Assembly: GCA_020632955.1 (NCBI GenBank) | Contig: JACKEO010000005.1 | Location: forward strand, 1 to 64,000 | Reading direction: 5' to 3' | Source: Alphaproteobacteria bacterium | Lineage (GTDB): Bacteria > Myxococcota_A > UBA796 > GCA-2862545 | DNA: 64,000 bases | Shown here: positions 1 through 10,294 of the stretch, piece after piece | Layout: the number at the start of each line of letters is the position of its first letter | How positions within the stretch are numbered: position 1 is the first letter of the stretch | Made by a program: the position numbers and the translations under genes | The notes under the pieces: model-generated | Seen by the model: the letters and a program-made list of their open reading frames with translations, nothing else | What the model was told of the DNA's origin: nothing | Databases searched by the model: none

Positions 1-101
1 GACGTCCGAGCATCAGCCCTCCGTGCGGAGCCCCACCAGCCGCGGTCACCCTCCCTCGCCCCGACGCGACCTCCGGCACCGACGCACACGAGAAAGCCAA
101 G

Positions 102-133
102 AGCCCCCCGCCGGGGTCGATCGGCGGGGGGCT
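102..133. terminator. Hairpin downstream of ahcY, candidate terminator
   Basis: A perfect 11-bp stem (AGCCCCCCGCC at 102-112 pairs with GGCGGGGGGCT at 123-133) encloses a 10-nt loop. It lies about 180 bp past the ahcY stop on the minus strand. The sequence after the stem on that strand is CTTGGCTTTCTC, only weakly U-rich, so termination strength is uncertain. It could equally serve a plus-strand gene left of the window. The rest of 1-315 shows no credible gene. Confidence 0.5.
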
Positions 134-315
134 GCGTCTTGGGTCGGCGCTCGCGCGCCGCGGTGGTGTGGATTCGACGCGAGAGGGGCGTCGAGCACGA
201 CGTCTCGACCAGGACGTCGCGAAGGGTGTCGGCCGATCCGGCCAGGCACTGAAGCCGTAATCCCGGGAGACCACCCCGACCGTCCCGACCTGTCGCCGGG
301 ACGGCACGGCTTGTC

Positions 316-1878
<1,563 letters not shown>

Positions 1879-1896
1879 GGAGGCTCTCCCGGTGAG

Positions 1897-1918
1897 TTCA
1901 TCCGACTATCTGGATGAA
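1897..1918. promoter_or_regulatory. Inverted repeat between ahcY and ArsR-type gene (candidate operator)
   Basis: TTCATCC (1897-1903) and GGATGAA (1912-1918) form a perfect 7-bp inverted repeat with an 8-bp spacer, in the only intergenic segment between the divergent ahcY and ArsR-methyltransferase genes. It is notably AT-richer than its surroundings. ArsR-family dimers bind short dyads of this kind near promoters, so autoregulation together with ahcY control is the natural reading. This is inference from position and symmetry. Confidence 0.6.
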
Positions 1919-1999
1919 TGGATGGAGTCCAGGGTACACAGGAGGTGCGCGACGGCCCGTGACGATCCTGCGGCCGGTGCCCACCCGGGAGGCCCGCGC

Positions 2000-2950
2000 A
2001 TGGCCACCATCTTCGATCGCCTCGGCACCCTGGCCGCCCCCGTGCGGGTGCGTCTGCTGCGCCTGCTCGAGGTGGAGGAGCTGGGCGTGGGGGAGATCGC
2101 GCAGGTGGTGCAGCTCCCGCAGTCCACGGTGAGCCGCCACCTCAAGGTGCTGCTCGACGAGGGCTGGGTGAGTCGGCGGCCCGATGGCACCGCGGCCTTC
2201 TTCCGCCTGGCCGAGCGCATGCCGGAGGGGGCCGAGGCCCTCTGGGACGTGGTGCGCGCCGCCACCGACGACGACCACCCCGAGGACGGGCTCAGGCTGG
2301 CGAGCGTGCTCGCGGCACGCCAGGTCGACAGCCGTGCCTTCTTCGGCCGCGTGGGTGCCTCGTGGGCCACCCTTAGGCGGGAGCTCTACGGCGACGGCTT
2401 CCTCCTGCACGCCCTGGCGGCGCTGTTGCCCGAGGACCGGGTGGTGGCCGACCTCGGGTGTGGCACCGGCGATCTGCTCGTCGCCCTGGCGCCCTGCGTG
2501 CGGCGAGCCCTGGGCGTGGATCGCGAGCCGGCGATGCTGGAGGCCGCGGCGCTGCAGCTCCGCGACCACCCGCACGTGGAGCTGCGCCAGGGCAGCCTGG
2601 AGGATCCGCCGCTGGCCGAGGGCGAGGTGGACGCGGCGCTGTTCGTGCTGGTGCTCCACCACCTGGACGCGCCGGGGCTCGCCCTGCGCGGCGCGCGCCG
2701 GGCGCTGACGCCCGAGGGCCGCGTGGTGGTGGTGGACATGGTGGCCCACGATCGCGACGACTACCGGCGCACGATGGGTCACCGTCACCTGGGCTTCGAC
2801 GAGGACGAGCTCGCCTCGCTCGCCGAGGACGCCGGGCTGCGCGTGCGACGCCGCGTGGTGGTGCCGCCGGCGCCGGAGGCCTCGGGTCCCGCGGTCTTCG
2901 TGGCCGTCCTCGTGCCGGCGGAGGTCAGCTCCCGAGCAGCGCGCCCATGA
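2000..2950 (+). CDS. ArsR-family regulator fused to a SAM-dependent methyltransferase domain (SahR-like)
   Basis: Residues 1-80 are a winged helix of the ArsR type (RVRLLRLLEVEELGVGEIAQ, then LPQSTVSRHLKVL as the recognition region). From about residue 150 there is a class I methyltransferase fold with the SAM loop VVADLGCGTGDLL and a later LFVLVLHHLD motif. ArsR-methyltransferase fusions and SahR regulators are known to control SAM-cycle genes including ahcY in other proteobacteria, and this gene sits divergent to ahcY. The fused domain may therefore sense SAM or SAH rather than methylate; that part is inference. The ATG at 2000 was chosen because the conserved MATIFDRLG start follows it; the open frame extends further upstream into ahcY. 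The 3' end overlaps the convergent next gene by 26 bp. Confidence 0.85.
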   Translation: MATIFDRLGTLAAPVRVRLLRLLEVEELGVGEIAQVVQLPQSTVSRHLKVLLDEGWVSRRPDGTAAFFRLAERMPEGAEALWDVVRAATDDDHPEDGLRLASVLAARQVDSRAFFGRVGASWATLRRELYGDGFLLHALAALLPEDRVVADLGCGTGDLLVALAPCVRRALGVDREPAMLEAAALQLRDHPHVELRQGSLEDPPLAEGEVDAALFVLVLHHLDAPGLALRGARRALTPEGRVVVVDMVAHDRDDYRRTMGHRHLGFDEDELASLAEDAGLRVRRRVVVPPAPEASGPAVFVAVLVPAEVSSRAARP

Positions 2951-3674
2951 GCACGCCGATGGCGAGGAGCAGGAACAGCGCGGCGGCGGCGAGCAGGGCG
3001 AGCGGCGGACCGTGGGACGCCGGGGCGCTCGGGGGCGCGCCCGGCGAGCTGATGTCGAGGGCGTCGGGAGGCAGCGCGGGACGGGGCCCGGGGACCGCGG
3101 CGATGGCTGCGCGGCGCAGCGAGGGCCGGGGCCCTGCGGGGGCGCGCAGCTCCTGACGGGTCGGTCCGGTGGGCCGCTCCTCCTCCAGCGCCGCCACGCG
3201 CTCCTCCGCCGCCATCACCGCCAGGTCCATGAGCTCCGCCTGGTTGCGGTAGTCGTGCACGGCCAGGCCGCGATCCCGCCGTCGGGCGAGCCAGCGCTGG
3301 AGCAGCGCCATGCGGCCCGGATCCAGCCGCCCGCGGTCGGAGTCGGTGAGGCTCTCGGTGGACCGCAGCAGCACGGCGTGCTTGCCGAGTGCGTGGAGGG
3401 TGTCGACCACCTCCGTGGTGCGACCGCCACCCTGGGAGCCCGCGCCGCGCCCGAAGATGGCGATGCCCAGATCCACCCGGGCGTCCAGGCGATCACGGAG
3501 CGAGGCGCTCCCCTGGTCGGGGAGATCCTCGAAGCGCGCCACCGTGACCTGGTCGAGGCCGGTCTCGACGCGCCAGCGGTCCAGCGCCTCCAGCACGGCG
3601 CGCACGTCGCGCACGGACCCCGGAGGGGCGGTGACGAGCACGTTCAGGCGGACGTCGGAGGAACTCAGGGGCAC
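2925..3674 (-). CDS. Tail-anchored protein with DUF4062/TIR-like N-terminal domain
   Basis: The 249-residue product starts at GTG 3674 (GAGG seven bases upstream). The first about 120 residues read like a TIR/DUF4062-type fold: a beta strand LNVLVTAP, a helix, then ARFEDLP followed by LRDRLDARVDLGIAIFGR and, further on, GKHAVLLRST. In DUF4062-like proteins the pattern WEDLP..G then D-x-I-x-I-x-x-R is typical. The middle is basic and proline-rich. The last about 25 residues form one hydrophobic segment (LALLAAAALFLLLAIGVLMG) ending two to four residues before the stop, i.e. a tail anchor with the soluble domain in the cytosol. It overlaps the convergent ArsR-methyltransferase gene. A role in signalling or defence is possible but unproven. 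Confidence 0.6.
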   Translation of the reverse strand: MPLSSSDVRLNVLVTAPPGSVRDVRAVLEALDRWRVETGLDQVTVARFEDLPDQGSASLRDRLDARVDLGIAIFGRGAGSQGGGRTTEVVDTLHALGKHAVLLRSTESLTDSDRGRLDPGRMALLQRWLARRRDRGLAVHDYRNQAELMDLAVMAAEERVAALEEERPTGPTRQELRAPAGPRPSLRRAAIAAVPGPRPALPPDALDISSPGAPPSAPASHGPPLALLAAAALFLLLAIGVLMGALLGS

Positions 3675-3926
3675 CGTGCGACCTCGGCGGCGGCCCCTAG
3701 CCTGCCCGTCGCGGAGGCACCGGTCGGTCACGGTCTGCCAGTGCAGTCGGACGGGGTCTTGCCCGGCCCTTTCAGGGCGGTGCCGGGTGGCGCGGGGGCT
3801 GGCTAGGCTGCGCGCGTGGACGTCTTGACGTGCTGCGGACAGTCCACAACGAACAGACACGAACTTGCGGTATCGACCGGACACGGCCGGTGCTAGAACG
3901 CGTCGCCCTCGAACGAGAGGTCCACG

Positions 3927-4802
3927 ATGACCCCGTCGCTTCGTCGCTTCCCCTGGCTCTCCCTCGTGCTCCTCGGCACGGGCTGTGGCGTGGTGCCGGG
4001 TGCGTTCGTGAGCGGTGCGGTGCTCGACGATCTCCCCGTCGCCACGGTGGATCCGGTGTCGGCCGATGCGCCGCCCGTCGCGGGCGACGAGGATCCGGTG
4101 TCGGCCGACGTGGCGCCCCAGGACGAGGGCGTGCCCGCCGACGACGTCGTCGAGCTCTCCGACCGCGTGGACTTCCACGGCTGGTCGTGCCTGCGCGACG
4201 GCCCGAGCACCTGGGACGCCGCGGACCCCTGCTCCGACGGCACCTGCGACTACGTCGTCCTCCAGATGACCTGCTCCCTGCTGGGCGGCGCGAAGGATCG
4301 CTTCTGCCTCGCCCGCGCCGAGGACGGCAGCTGGGACGACTGCGAGATCGTGTGGGGTGCCCGCCACGGCCTGTCGGCCGAGGACGTCATGGACGGCGAC
4401 ACCGGCATCCTCGCGTGGATCTTCACCGACGCCGGGCTCCCGTCGCAGGGCCAGCAGCAGCTGAGCCCGTCGGCGCCGCTCGTGAAGATCGCGGCGTGCG
4501 CCGACATCGACTTCGACGCCCCCTCCGCCTACGAGCTCTCCCCCGAGGGCCTGGTGATGGATCTGGTGGGCCTGCCCCACGTGGCGTGCGCCAGCGACGA
4601 CACGCCCGGCATGTGGGGCGGTGGCTCGGCGGTGGGCGGCGTGCGGGTGCCCGTCGACGCCGACTGCCTCGGCACCGAGGGCGGCCCGGGCTGGGAGCTC
4701 GTCCGCGACCCTGCCGGCGCCTACGTCCGCCCGCTCGGCTTCGTGGTCGAGGAGGTCGGCAGCGGCTTCATCGCCGATCTGCCAGCGCCCGGCGCGCTCT
4801 GA
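3927..4802 (+). CDS. Hypothetical lipoprotein
   Basis: The 291-residue product begins with a basic n-region and a lipobox (MTPSLRRF then LVLLGTGC), so it should be lipidated and exported. The mature N-terminus is acidic and low-complexity, with a near-duplicate DPVSADAPP / DPVSADVAPQ. The following domain has about ten cysteines, probably disulfide-bonded (for example CLRD, CSDGTCDY, CSLL, CLARA). I recognise no family. A weak GAGAGG-type ribosome site (CGAACGAGAGG) precedes the ATG. It stands alone, with a 250-bp divergent intergenic region upstream, and is followed 29 bp later by the peptidase gene, which has its own promoter-like box. Confidence 0.75.
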   Translation: MTPSLRRFPWLSLVLLGTGCGVVPGAFVSGAVLDDLPVATVDPVSADAPPVAGDEDPVSADVAPQDEGVPADDVVELSDRVDFHGWSCLRDGPSTWDAADPCSDGTCDYVVLQMTCSLLGGAKDRFCLARAEDGSWDDCEIVWGARHGLSAEDVMDGDTGILAWIFTDAGLPSQGQQQLSPSAPLVKIAACADIDFDAPSAYELSPEGLVMDLVGLPHVACASDDTPGMWGGGSAVGGVRVPVDADCLGTEGGPGWELVRDPAGAYVRPLGFVVEEVGSGFIADLPAPGAL

Positions 4803-4807
4803 CAGGC

Positions 4808-4813
4808 TAGCCT
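4808..4813 (+). promoter_or_regulatory. Putative -10 box of the DUF2817 peptidase gene
   Basis: TAGCCT in the context GGCTAGCCT lies 18 nt before the ATG at 4832, with CGGAGG between them. It matches the recurrent TA(G/C)NCT box seen before many genes in this window. Confidence 0.4.
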
Positions 4814-4831
4814 CCCGCCCCGGAGGCCAGC

Positions 4832-5920
4832 ATGGGGTTCTTCCACGACAGCTACGCCGAGGCCCGGCGTGCCTTCCGCGGTGCCGCGGGCCAGGCGGGC
4901 TTCGACCTGCACACGCTGGACTACGGGCTGCCCGGTCCCGACGGCAAGGACCTGTCGATCGACGTGGCGGTGCGGTCCAAGGGGATCCTGCGGCGCGCCG
5001 TGGTGATCAGCTCCGGCACGCACGGGGTCGAGGGCTACTTCGGGTCGGCCGTGCAGCTCGACCAGCTCTCGGGGCGTCTCGCCGGGTGGGAGCCGCAGGC
5101 CGGCGAGGGCGTGGTGCTGATCCACGCGGTGAACCCGTGGGGCATGGCCTTCCAGCGCCGCGTGAACGAGGACAACGTCGACCAGAACCGCAACTTCCGC
5201 AAGGCGGGGGAGGCCTGGTCGGGGGCGGCGGCGAACTACGCCCTGCTCGACGGCCTGCTCAACCCCGCGTCGCCGCCCACGCGCTTCGATCCCTTCCCGC
5301 TGCAGGCCCTGCCCGCGCTGCTCCGGCACGGCTTCACCGCACTCAAGGAGGCCGTGGCCTCGGGTCAGTACGACTACCCGAAGGGCCTGTTCTACGGCGG
5401 CGCGGGGCCCAGCCGGAGCCACACGCTGCTCAAGAGCCACCTGCCGCGCCTGATGGGCAGCGTGGAGCAGGTGGTGCACCTCGACCTGCACACCGGGTCG
5501 GGCCGCTGGGGCACCTACGTGCTCGCCGCCGACATGCCCGCGGACGGTCCCGATGCCCGCCGGCTGCGCGGCGCCTTCGGGGACGAGGCCGTCGAGGCCT
5601 TCGACCCCACGGGCGTGCTCTACACGATCCACGGTGCCCTCGGACCCTGGATGCAGGAGCTCTTCCCCGGCGTGCGCTACGACTGCCTGCTGGCCGAGTT
5701 CGGCACCTACCCGAACCTGTCGGTGCTCACGACCTGCCGCTACGAGAACCGCGTGGTGCAGCACGCACCGGACGACGCGGCCCTGCGCCGCGTGGCCCGT
5801 GCGAAGATGATGGAGGCCTTCTGTCCCGCCGACGCCACGTGGCGCGCCTCGTGCGTCGCCCAGGCCGACGCGGTGATGGGGCAGGCGATGGCCCACGTCT
5901 TCGGCGGAGGGGAGGCATGA
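4832..5920 (+). CDS. DUF2817 family (M14-like) metallopeptidase
   Basis: The 362-residue product matches DUF2817 proteins, relatives of the M14 zinc carboxypeptidases. Visible motifs are SSGTHGVEGYFGSAVQ (HxxE-type zinc ligands and substrate loop) near residue 68, HAVNPWGMAFQRRVNEDNVD with DQNRNF downstream, and VVHLDLHTGSGRWG carrying a further zinc-ligand histidine. No signal peptide is seen, so it should act in the cytosol on peptides or amino-acyl conjugates; the actual substrate is unknown. The ATG has a GGAGG site. The stop codon overlaps the start of the next gene (ATGA), indicating translational coupling with the hydrolase. Confidence 0.85.
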   Translation: MGFFHDSYAEARRAFRGAAGQAGFDLHTLDYGLPGPDGKDLSIDVAVRSKGILRRAVVISSGTHGVEGYFGSAVQLDQLSGRLAGWEPQAGEGVVLIHAVNPWGMAFQRRVNEDNVDQNRNFRKAGEAWSGAAANYALLDGLLNPASPPTRFDPFPLQALPALLRHGFTALKEAVASGQYDYPKGLFYGGAGPSRSHTLLKSHLPRLMGSVEQVVHLDLHTGSGRWGTYVLAADMPADGPDARRLRGAFGDEAVEAFDPTGVLYTIHGALGPWMQELFPGVRYDCLLAEFGTYPNLSVLTTCRYENRVVQHAPDDAALRRVARAKMMEAFCPADATWRASCVAQADAVMGQAMAHVFGGGEA

Positions 5921-6762
5921 CGGAGCGAGGCGGACGGCTGGCGCGCCCGGATCGTCGCGTGGTGGTGACCGGTCTCGCGGCCGGCCTCGCCCTGGCGGCG
6001 CAGCCCGCGGCGGCCACCGAGGTGGTCACCAGCGACGACGGCCTCGACGCCGGGCCCATCCAGGTGCCGGCGCCCGGCGGGCCCCTCCCCGGCTACCAGG
6101 CGCGGCCCAAGGGCGGCACCGACCTTCCCGTCGTGCTCGTGGTGCAGGAGATCTTCGGCCTGCACGCCCACATCCGCGACGTGTGCCGCCGCCTCGCCCG
6201 CCAGGGCTGGCTGGCGTGCTCGGTGGAGCTCTTCGCCCGTCACGGCGACGTGTCGAAGCTCACCGACATCCAGCAGGTGCTCGGCGTGGTGGCGAAGGTG
6301 CCCGACGCCGAGGTGCTCGCCGACCTCGACGCCCTCGCCGCGTGGGCGGGCGCGCACGGGGGCGATGTCGACCGCATGGGCATCACCGGCTTCTGCTGGG
6401 GCGGTCGCATCGTGTGGCTCTACGCTGCGCACCGCAGCGGACTCAAGGCGGGCGTGGCCTGGTATGGCCGGCTGCGCGGTCAGGCCGACCCGCTCCATCC
6501 CCGCCACCCCCTCGACGTGGTGCCGGAGCTGCAGGCGCCCGTGCTCGGGCTGTACGGCGGCAAGGACGGTGGCATCCCCGTGGCCGACGTCGACGCGATG
6601 CGGGCCGCGCTGGCGGCCGCCGGGCGTCCGGGCGAGCTGGTGGTCTACCCGGAGGCGTCGCACGCCTTCCACGCCGACTACCGGCCGAGCTACCGCGCCG
6701 AGGACGCCGCCGACGGCGCCCGTCGCATGGCCGCCTGGTTCCGCGCCCACGGGGCCGCGTAG
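5917..6762 (+). CDS. Dienelactone hydrolase family protein, probable Tat export
   Basis: The 281-residue alpha/beta hydrolase has the dienelactone hydrolase Cys-Asp-His triad: Cys in GITGFCWGGR, Asp in GLYGGKDGGIP, and His in EASHAFHADY, preceded by VLVVQEIFGLHAHIRD. The N-terminus reads RPDRRVVVTGLAAGLALAAQ, a twin-arginine followed by a hydrophobic stretch ending AAA, so export by Tat is likely. Start ATG 5917 overlaps the previous stop by 4 nt with GGAGG upstream; the same frame is open far upstream but that part is a shadow of the preceding genes. Family members hydrolyse cyclic or ester bonds; the substrate here is unknown. Confidence 0.85.
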   Translation: MTERGGRLARPDRRVVVTGLAAGLALAAQPAAATEVVTSDDGLDAGPIQVPAPGGPLPGYQARPKGGTDLPVVLVVQEIFGLHAHIRDVCRRLARQGWLACSVELFARHGDVSKLTDIQQVLGVVAKVPDAEVLADLDALAAWAGAHGGDVDRMGITGFCWGGRIVWLYAAHRSGLKAGVAWYGRLRGQADPLHPRHPLDVVPELQAPVLGLYGGKDGGIPVADVDAMRAALAAAGRPGELVVYPEASHAFHADYRPSYRAEDAADGARRMAAWFRAHGAA

Positions 6763-6765
6763 CGC

Positions 6766-9294
6766 TCAGGCCCCGTCACGCGCCCGGGCGGTGAGGATGG
6801 TGGCGCCCACGAGGCAGGCGCCGCCGAAGAGGCCGAGCGCGCCCAGCAGCTCGGGCCAGGTGAGGCCCATGTCGTCCATGTTCGTGGTGGTGCGGAAGCC
6901 CAGCTCCCACAGGTAGCCGCGCATCTGCATCTCGCTGCCGCCGATGCCCTTGCTCGACTGCATGGCCACCTTGTCGCCGGTCTTGAGGGCCGCCTCGAAG
7001 CCGAAGCGCGTCACCATCAGCCAGGTCAGCGCCTTGGCCAGGGTGCCCATCTCCTTGACCTTCACGAGCAGCCCGCCGAAGGCGATCTGCGGGATGAGCA
7101 CCAGCGGCAGCGAGCCCACGGCCGCCTCGCTCGAGGCGAAGGTGGCCGACAGGAGCAGGCCGATGCCCAGGCCGGTGAGGCCGACTGCCGTCGCCACGGC
7201 CGCCAGCGCGGGCAGCGAGAAGCCGTAGGCCCCCATGCCCAGGGCCGTGTGGAGCACCCCCACCAGCAGCAGGCACTGGATGCTCACGAGCACGGCGAGC
7301 ACCGCCACCTTGGAGGCCACCCAGGGGATCACCCCCACGCCCACCCGGGCCTCCCGCCGCCAGATGGCGCGGTCGCTGATCAGCTCGCGCACCGCGGCCG
7401 AGGCCCCGAACCACAGCGCCGAGAGCACCGCGACGAAGAGGGTGCCGCCGTCGGGGAAGGGGAAGACCACCGCGAAGGCCAGCGCGAGCAGGGGAGCCTG
7501 GGCCAGGAGCACGCCCGTGCCCACTGTGTCGCGGGACTTCACCAGCGCGTAGCGACGGGTCAGCGTCACGAGCTGGGCGAGCCGGCCGCTGCCCGAGCGG
7601 CCCGGCGTGCGCTCGGCGGTGGGCAGCGCGTCGAGCCCGAGCAGGTGCTCCCGGCTGGTGACGTACTTGCGGTGGGCCTGGCTGGCCGCGTAGGCGTCGC
7701 GCCAGGCCGACGGCTCCTTGTCGGGCAGGCGGGCGAAGATCTCGTCCACGCTGTGCACGTCGAAGTGGGCCAGGGACTCCGCGGGGGGGCCGAACCAGGC
7801 CAGGCGTCCCCCGGGCGCCAGCACGAGCAGGTGGTCCACGAGGGCGAGGATCGACGGGCTCACGTCGTGGGTGACGAGGAAGACGATGCGCCCGTCGTCA
7901 GCGAGCTGCCGGGTGAGCCGCACGATGTCCTGGGCCGTCTGGGGGTCGAGGCCGCTGGTGGGCTCGTCGAGGAAGAGCACGCGGGTGGTGCGGGTGAGCA
8001 GCTCCTGGCCCAGGTTCACCCGCTTGCGCTGGCCGCCCGAGATGCCGCGCTTGAGCTCGTTGCCGATGCGGTGGTCGCGGATGTGGGCGATGTCGAGCTC
8101 GCCGAGCACCCGGTCCACGGCCTCCTTCACGCCGTGGCCGTCCACGGTGGACGGGAAGCGGAGGCGGCCCGCGTACCAGAGGGCCTCCGACACGGTGAGC
8201 TCACCGTGGACGATGTCCTCCTGCGGGACGATGCCCACGAGGCTGCGATCGGAGGCGAGCAGGTGGTGGAAGTCCGCGTTCTCGAAGCGGATCTCGCCCT
8301 CGTCCGGCGGCGCGATGCCGGCGATGGCCTGCAGCAGCGTGGTCTTCCCGGCGCCGGACGGGCCGACGAGCGCCACCACCTCCCCGGTGAAGACCGTGAA
8401 GCGCAGGTCGTCGAGCAGGATGATCGAGCCCTGGCGGCTGGGCAGCGTGCGTCGCAGTCCGCGGATGGCGAGGGCCGAGGCGGCGGCCGACCCCACGGCG
8501 GTGAGGGTCTCGCCGTCGGGGTGCAGCTCGAGCCGGTACGGACCCACCCGGATCTCGTCCCCGGGTGCCAGCACCGAGGAGATGACCGGCACGCCGCGCA
8601 CCAGGGTGGGGCGGCCCGAGCCGAGGTCGCGGATGCGCCAGCCGTCGGTCGTGCGCTGGAGCTGGCAGTGGCGTGGCGCCACCTGCGGGTCGGGCAGCGG
8701 CACGTCGCAGGCGCCGTCGCGGCCCACGAGCACGGTGCGCTTGCCGCGCAGGTCGTAGGCGGTGTCGCCCTCGGCGTGCTTGGCGTCGTGCTTGCGGTAG
8801 AGCAGGCCCACCAGCATGGGGTCGACCTGGAGACGGCGTGCGGCCACCTGCAGCCGGTCGATCTCCTGCGGGTCGATCTCGTCGTCCACGGCGCACACGC
8901 CGAAGAGCCCGTCGAGGAGCAGCAGGGCCTCGGCGGGTCCGTACCGTGCGGCGAAGGCCTCGAGGTCCACCTCGTCGGCCACCGCGGCCCGCAGGGCCTC
9001 GGCAGCGCCGATCCCGAAGCGCGACCCGAAGGCGGCGATCTCGGGCTCGGTGATCTCGCCCCGGTGCTCGGGCGCGAGGGCCAGGTCGAGCAGCGTGGCC
9101 ACCTCGGCGTCCGACAGGTCGGTGCGCGCCTGGATGGCCTTCGCCACCGCGTGCACGCTGGCGTTGTCGACCTCGTCGGGGAGGATGCGGACGACGAGCT
9201 GCGCGAAGTCCACCGCGAAGCGGATCGACCCCTCGCGGCCGGCCGTGTTGCCGAGCCGACGCCGGAATCGATCCTCGAGGGCGGCGGTGAGCAC
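6766..9294 (-). CDS. ABC transporter with TerB-like, FHA, ATPase and ABC-2 membrane domains in one chain
   Basis: This is an 842-residue inner-membrane fusion. Residues 1-165 are helical and acidic, resembling a TerB-like domain (DGLFGVCAVDDEIDPQEIDRL). Residues about 185-260 are an FHA domain (VLVGRDGACDVPLPDPQVAPRH). The ATPase has Walker A GPSGAGKTT (about 311), signature ISGGQRKR (about 418) and Walker B VLFLDEPTSGLD (about 440). From about 590 an ABC-2/ABCG-type membrane domain follows with six or so hydrophobic segments. The order ATPase then membrane domain is that of ABCG half-transporters. The FHA suggests control by a phosphothreonine partner, plausibly a Ser/Thr kinase. The gene for a lipoprotein ends 14 bp upstream, so the two form an operon. 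Confidence 0.9.
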   Translation of the reverse strand: MLTAALEDRFRRRLGNTAGREGSIRFAVDFAQLVVRILPDEVDNASVHAVAKAIQARTDLSDAEVATLLDLALAPEHRGEITEPEIAAFGSRFGIGAAEALRAAVADEVDLEAFAARYGPAEALLLLDGLFGVCAVDDEIDPQEIDRLQVAARRLQVDPMLVGLLYRKHDAKHAEGDTAYDLRGKRTVLVGRDGACDVPLPDPQVAPRHCQLQRTTDGWRIRDLGSGRPTLVRGVPVISSVLAPGDEIRVGPYRLELHPDGETLTAVGSAAASALAIRGLRRTLPSRQGSIILLDDLRFTVFTGEVVALVGPSGAGKTTLLQAIAGIAPPDEGEIRFENADFHHLLASDRSLVGIVPQEDIVHGELTVSEALWYAGRLRFPSTVDGHGVKEAVDRVLGELDIAHIRDHRIGNELKRGISGGQRKRVNLGQELLTRTTRVLFLDEPTSGLDPQTAQDIVRLTRQLADDGRIVFLVTHDVSPSILALVDHLLVLAPGGRLAWFGPPAESLAHFDVHSVDEIFARLPDKEPSAWRDAYAASQAHRKYVTSREHLLGLDALPTAERTPGRSGSGRLAQLVTLTRRYALVKSRDTVGTGVLLAQAPLLALAFAVVFPFPDGGTLFVAVLSALWFGASAAVRELISDRAIWRREARVGVGVIPWVASKVAVLAVLVSIQCLLLVGVLHTALGMGAYGFSLPALAAVATAVGLTGLGIGLLLSATFASSEAAVGSLPLVLIPQIAFGGLLVKVKEMGTLAKALTWLMVTRFGFEAALKTGDKVAMQSSKGIGGSEMQMRGYLWELGFRTTTNMDDMGLTWPELLGALGLFGGACLVGATILTARARDGA

Positions 9295-9308
9295 GTCGCG
9301 CCCGGCCG

Positions 9309-10181
9309 TCAGAGCAGGCCGAGCACCGCCTCGGTCGACGCGATCACCGTGTCGAGCTCGGCCGTGCCGAGGTCACCCTCGTGCTGGGACACGGCCATCA
9401 GCTGGTCGAGGGAGTTGTCGAGCGCGGTGGCGACCATGCTCGGCACCACGCCCTCGGCCTGCTCCTTCTCCTTGGCGTAGCCCTTGAAGTAGCTGACGAC
9501 GTCGGGCTGCTTCAGGATCGGGGTGGCCGCGCCCGGGGTGGAGCTGGCCGCCGCGGCCTTCGCCACGAGGTTGGCGCCCGACAGCCAGGAGCCGGCCTGG
9601 ATGAGGGGGACGATGCGCGCCTTGCCGTTGAACTCGAGCTCGGGGATGGCCACCTGGGCGAGGTCGTCGAGCTCCGACAGCAGGGCGTCGCGGGTGACGG
9701 CGTCCGCCTGGATGCGCATGACGAGGTCGTCGACGGTGGCGACGATGTCCTTGCCGCCCTCGAGCGTGATCATGCCCTCCTTGATGTGCGCCAGCTGGGC
9801 GAGCAGCTTCGCGTCGTCGGAGGTCTTGAGCGTGAGCAGCACGTCGGCGATGACCACGCCGGTGCGCACCGCCACGCGGTCGGCGTCGGACTCGCTGAGC
9901 TGGAAGGTGCGGTCGGGCACCAGCTCGCCGAGCTTGCGGTCGATGCCGGCGCGCTCGAGCGCCACCTGCAGCTCGCCGGGGGAGGGGACCTTCGCGTACT
10001 GGCCACCCACGTCGCCGCCGGCCTCGACCTCGAGCTGCGCGGGCAGGTCGGGTGCGGCCGGGGCCTCCTCCGCGGCGGGCGCCTCGGGGGCGGGGGCGGG
10101 CGTCTCGCCGCCGCCGCAGGCGGCGAAGGCCGCGAGGACGGTGACGGGGACGACGAGCTTCCAGGTGCGGACGGGGGTCAT
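9309..10181 (-). CDS. Lipoprotein encoded with the FHA-ABC transporter
   Basis: The 290-residue product has a signal with lipobox (VTVLAAFAAC) and then an Ala/Pro/Glu-rich linker. The mature domain is mostly helical and contains a long stretch without cysteines, ending near ALDNSLDQLMAVSQHEG. I do not recognise a family. ATG 10181 has GAGAGGAG upstream; the frame is open 1.4 kb further upstream but overlaps another gene there. Its stop lies 14 bp before the ABC transporter start, so it is co-transcribed and could be a periplasm-facing partner of that transporter. Confidence 0.75.
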   Translation of the reverse strand: MTPVRTWKLVVPVTVLAAFAACGGGETPAPAPEAPAAEEAPAAPDLPAQLEVEAGGDVGGQYAKVPSPGELQVALERAGIDRKLGELVPDRTFQLSESDADRVAVRTGVVIADVLLTLKTSDDAKLLAQLAHIKEGMITLEGGKDIVATVDDLVMRIQADAVTRDALLSELDDLAQVAIPELEFNGKARIVPLIQAGSWLSGANLVAKAAAASSTPGAATPILKQPDVVSYFKGYAKEKEQAEGVVPSMVATALDNSLDQLMAVSQHEGDLGTAELDTVIASTEAVLGLL

Positions 10182-10294
10182 GCACTCCTCTCGGAACAGG
10201 TCTCGGGGGTGGGGCTGGCCTGCCCCGGGACACCCGCGCGTCAGACCGGGCCGCGGCGACCGTAGCGCACCGGATCCTGCCGGCGCAACCGGCT

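Noticed and set aside
2000..4580. Long minus-strand frame continuing above 3674
   Set aside because: The part above 3674 overlaps the plus-strand lipoprotein gene at 3927 and lacks a start with a ribosome site; only the part below 3674 looks like a gene.
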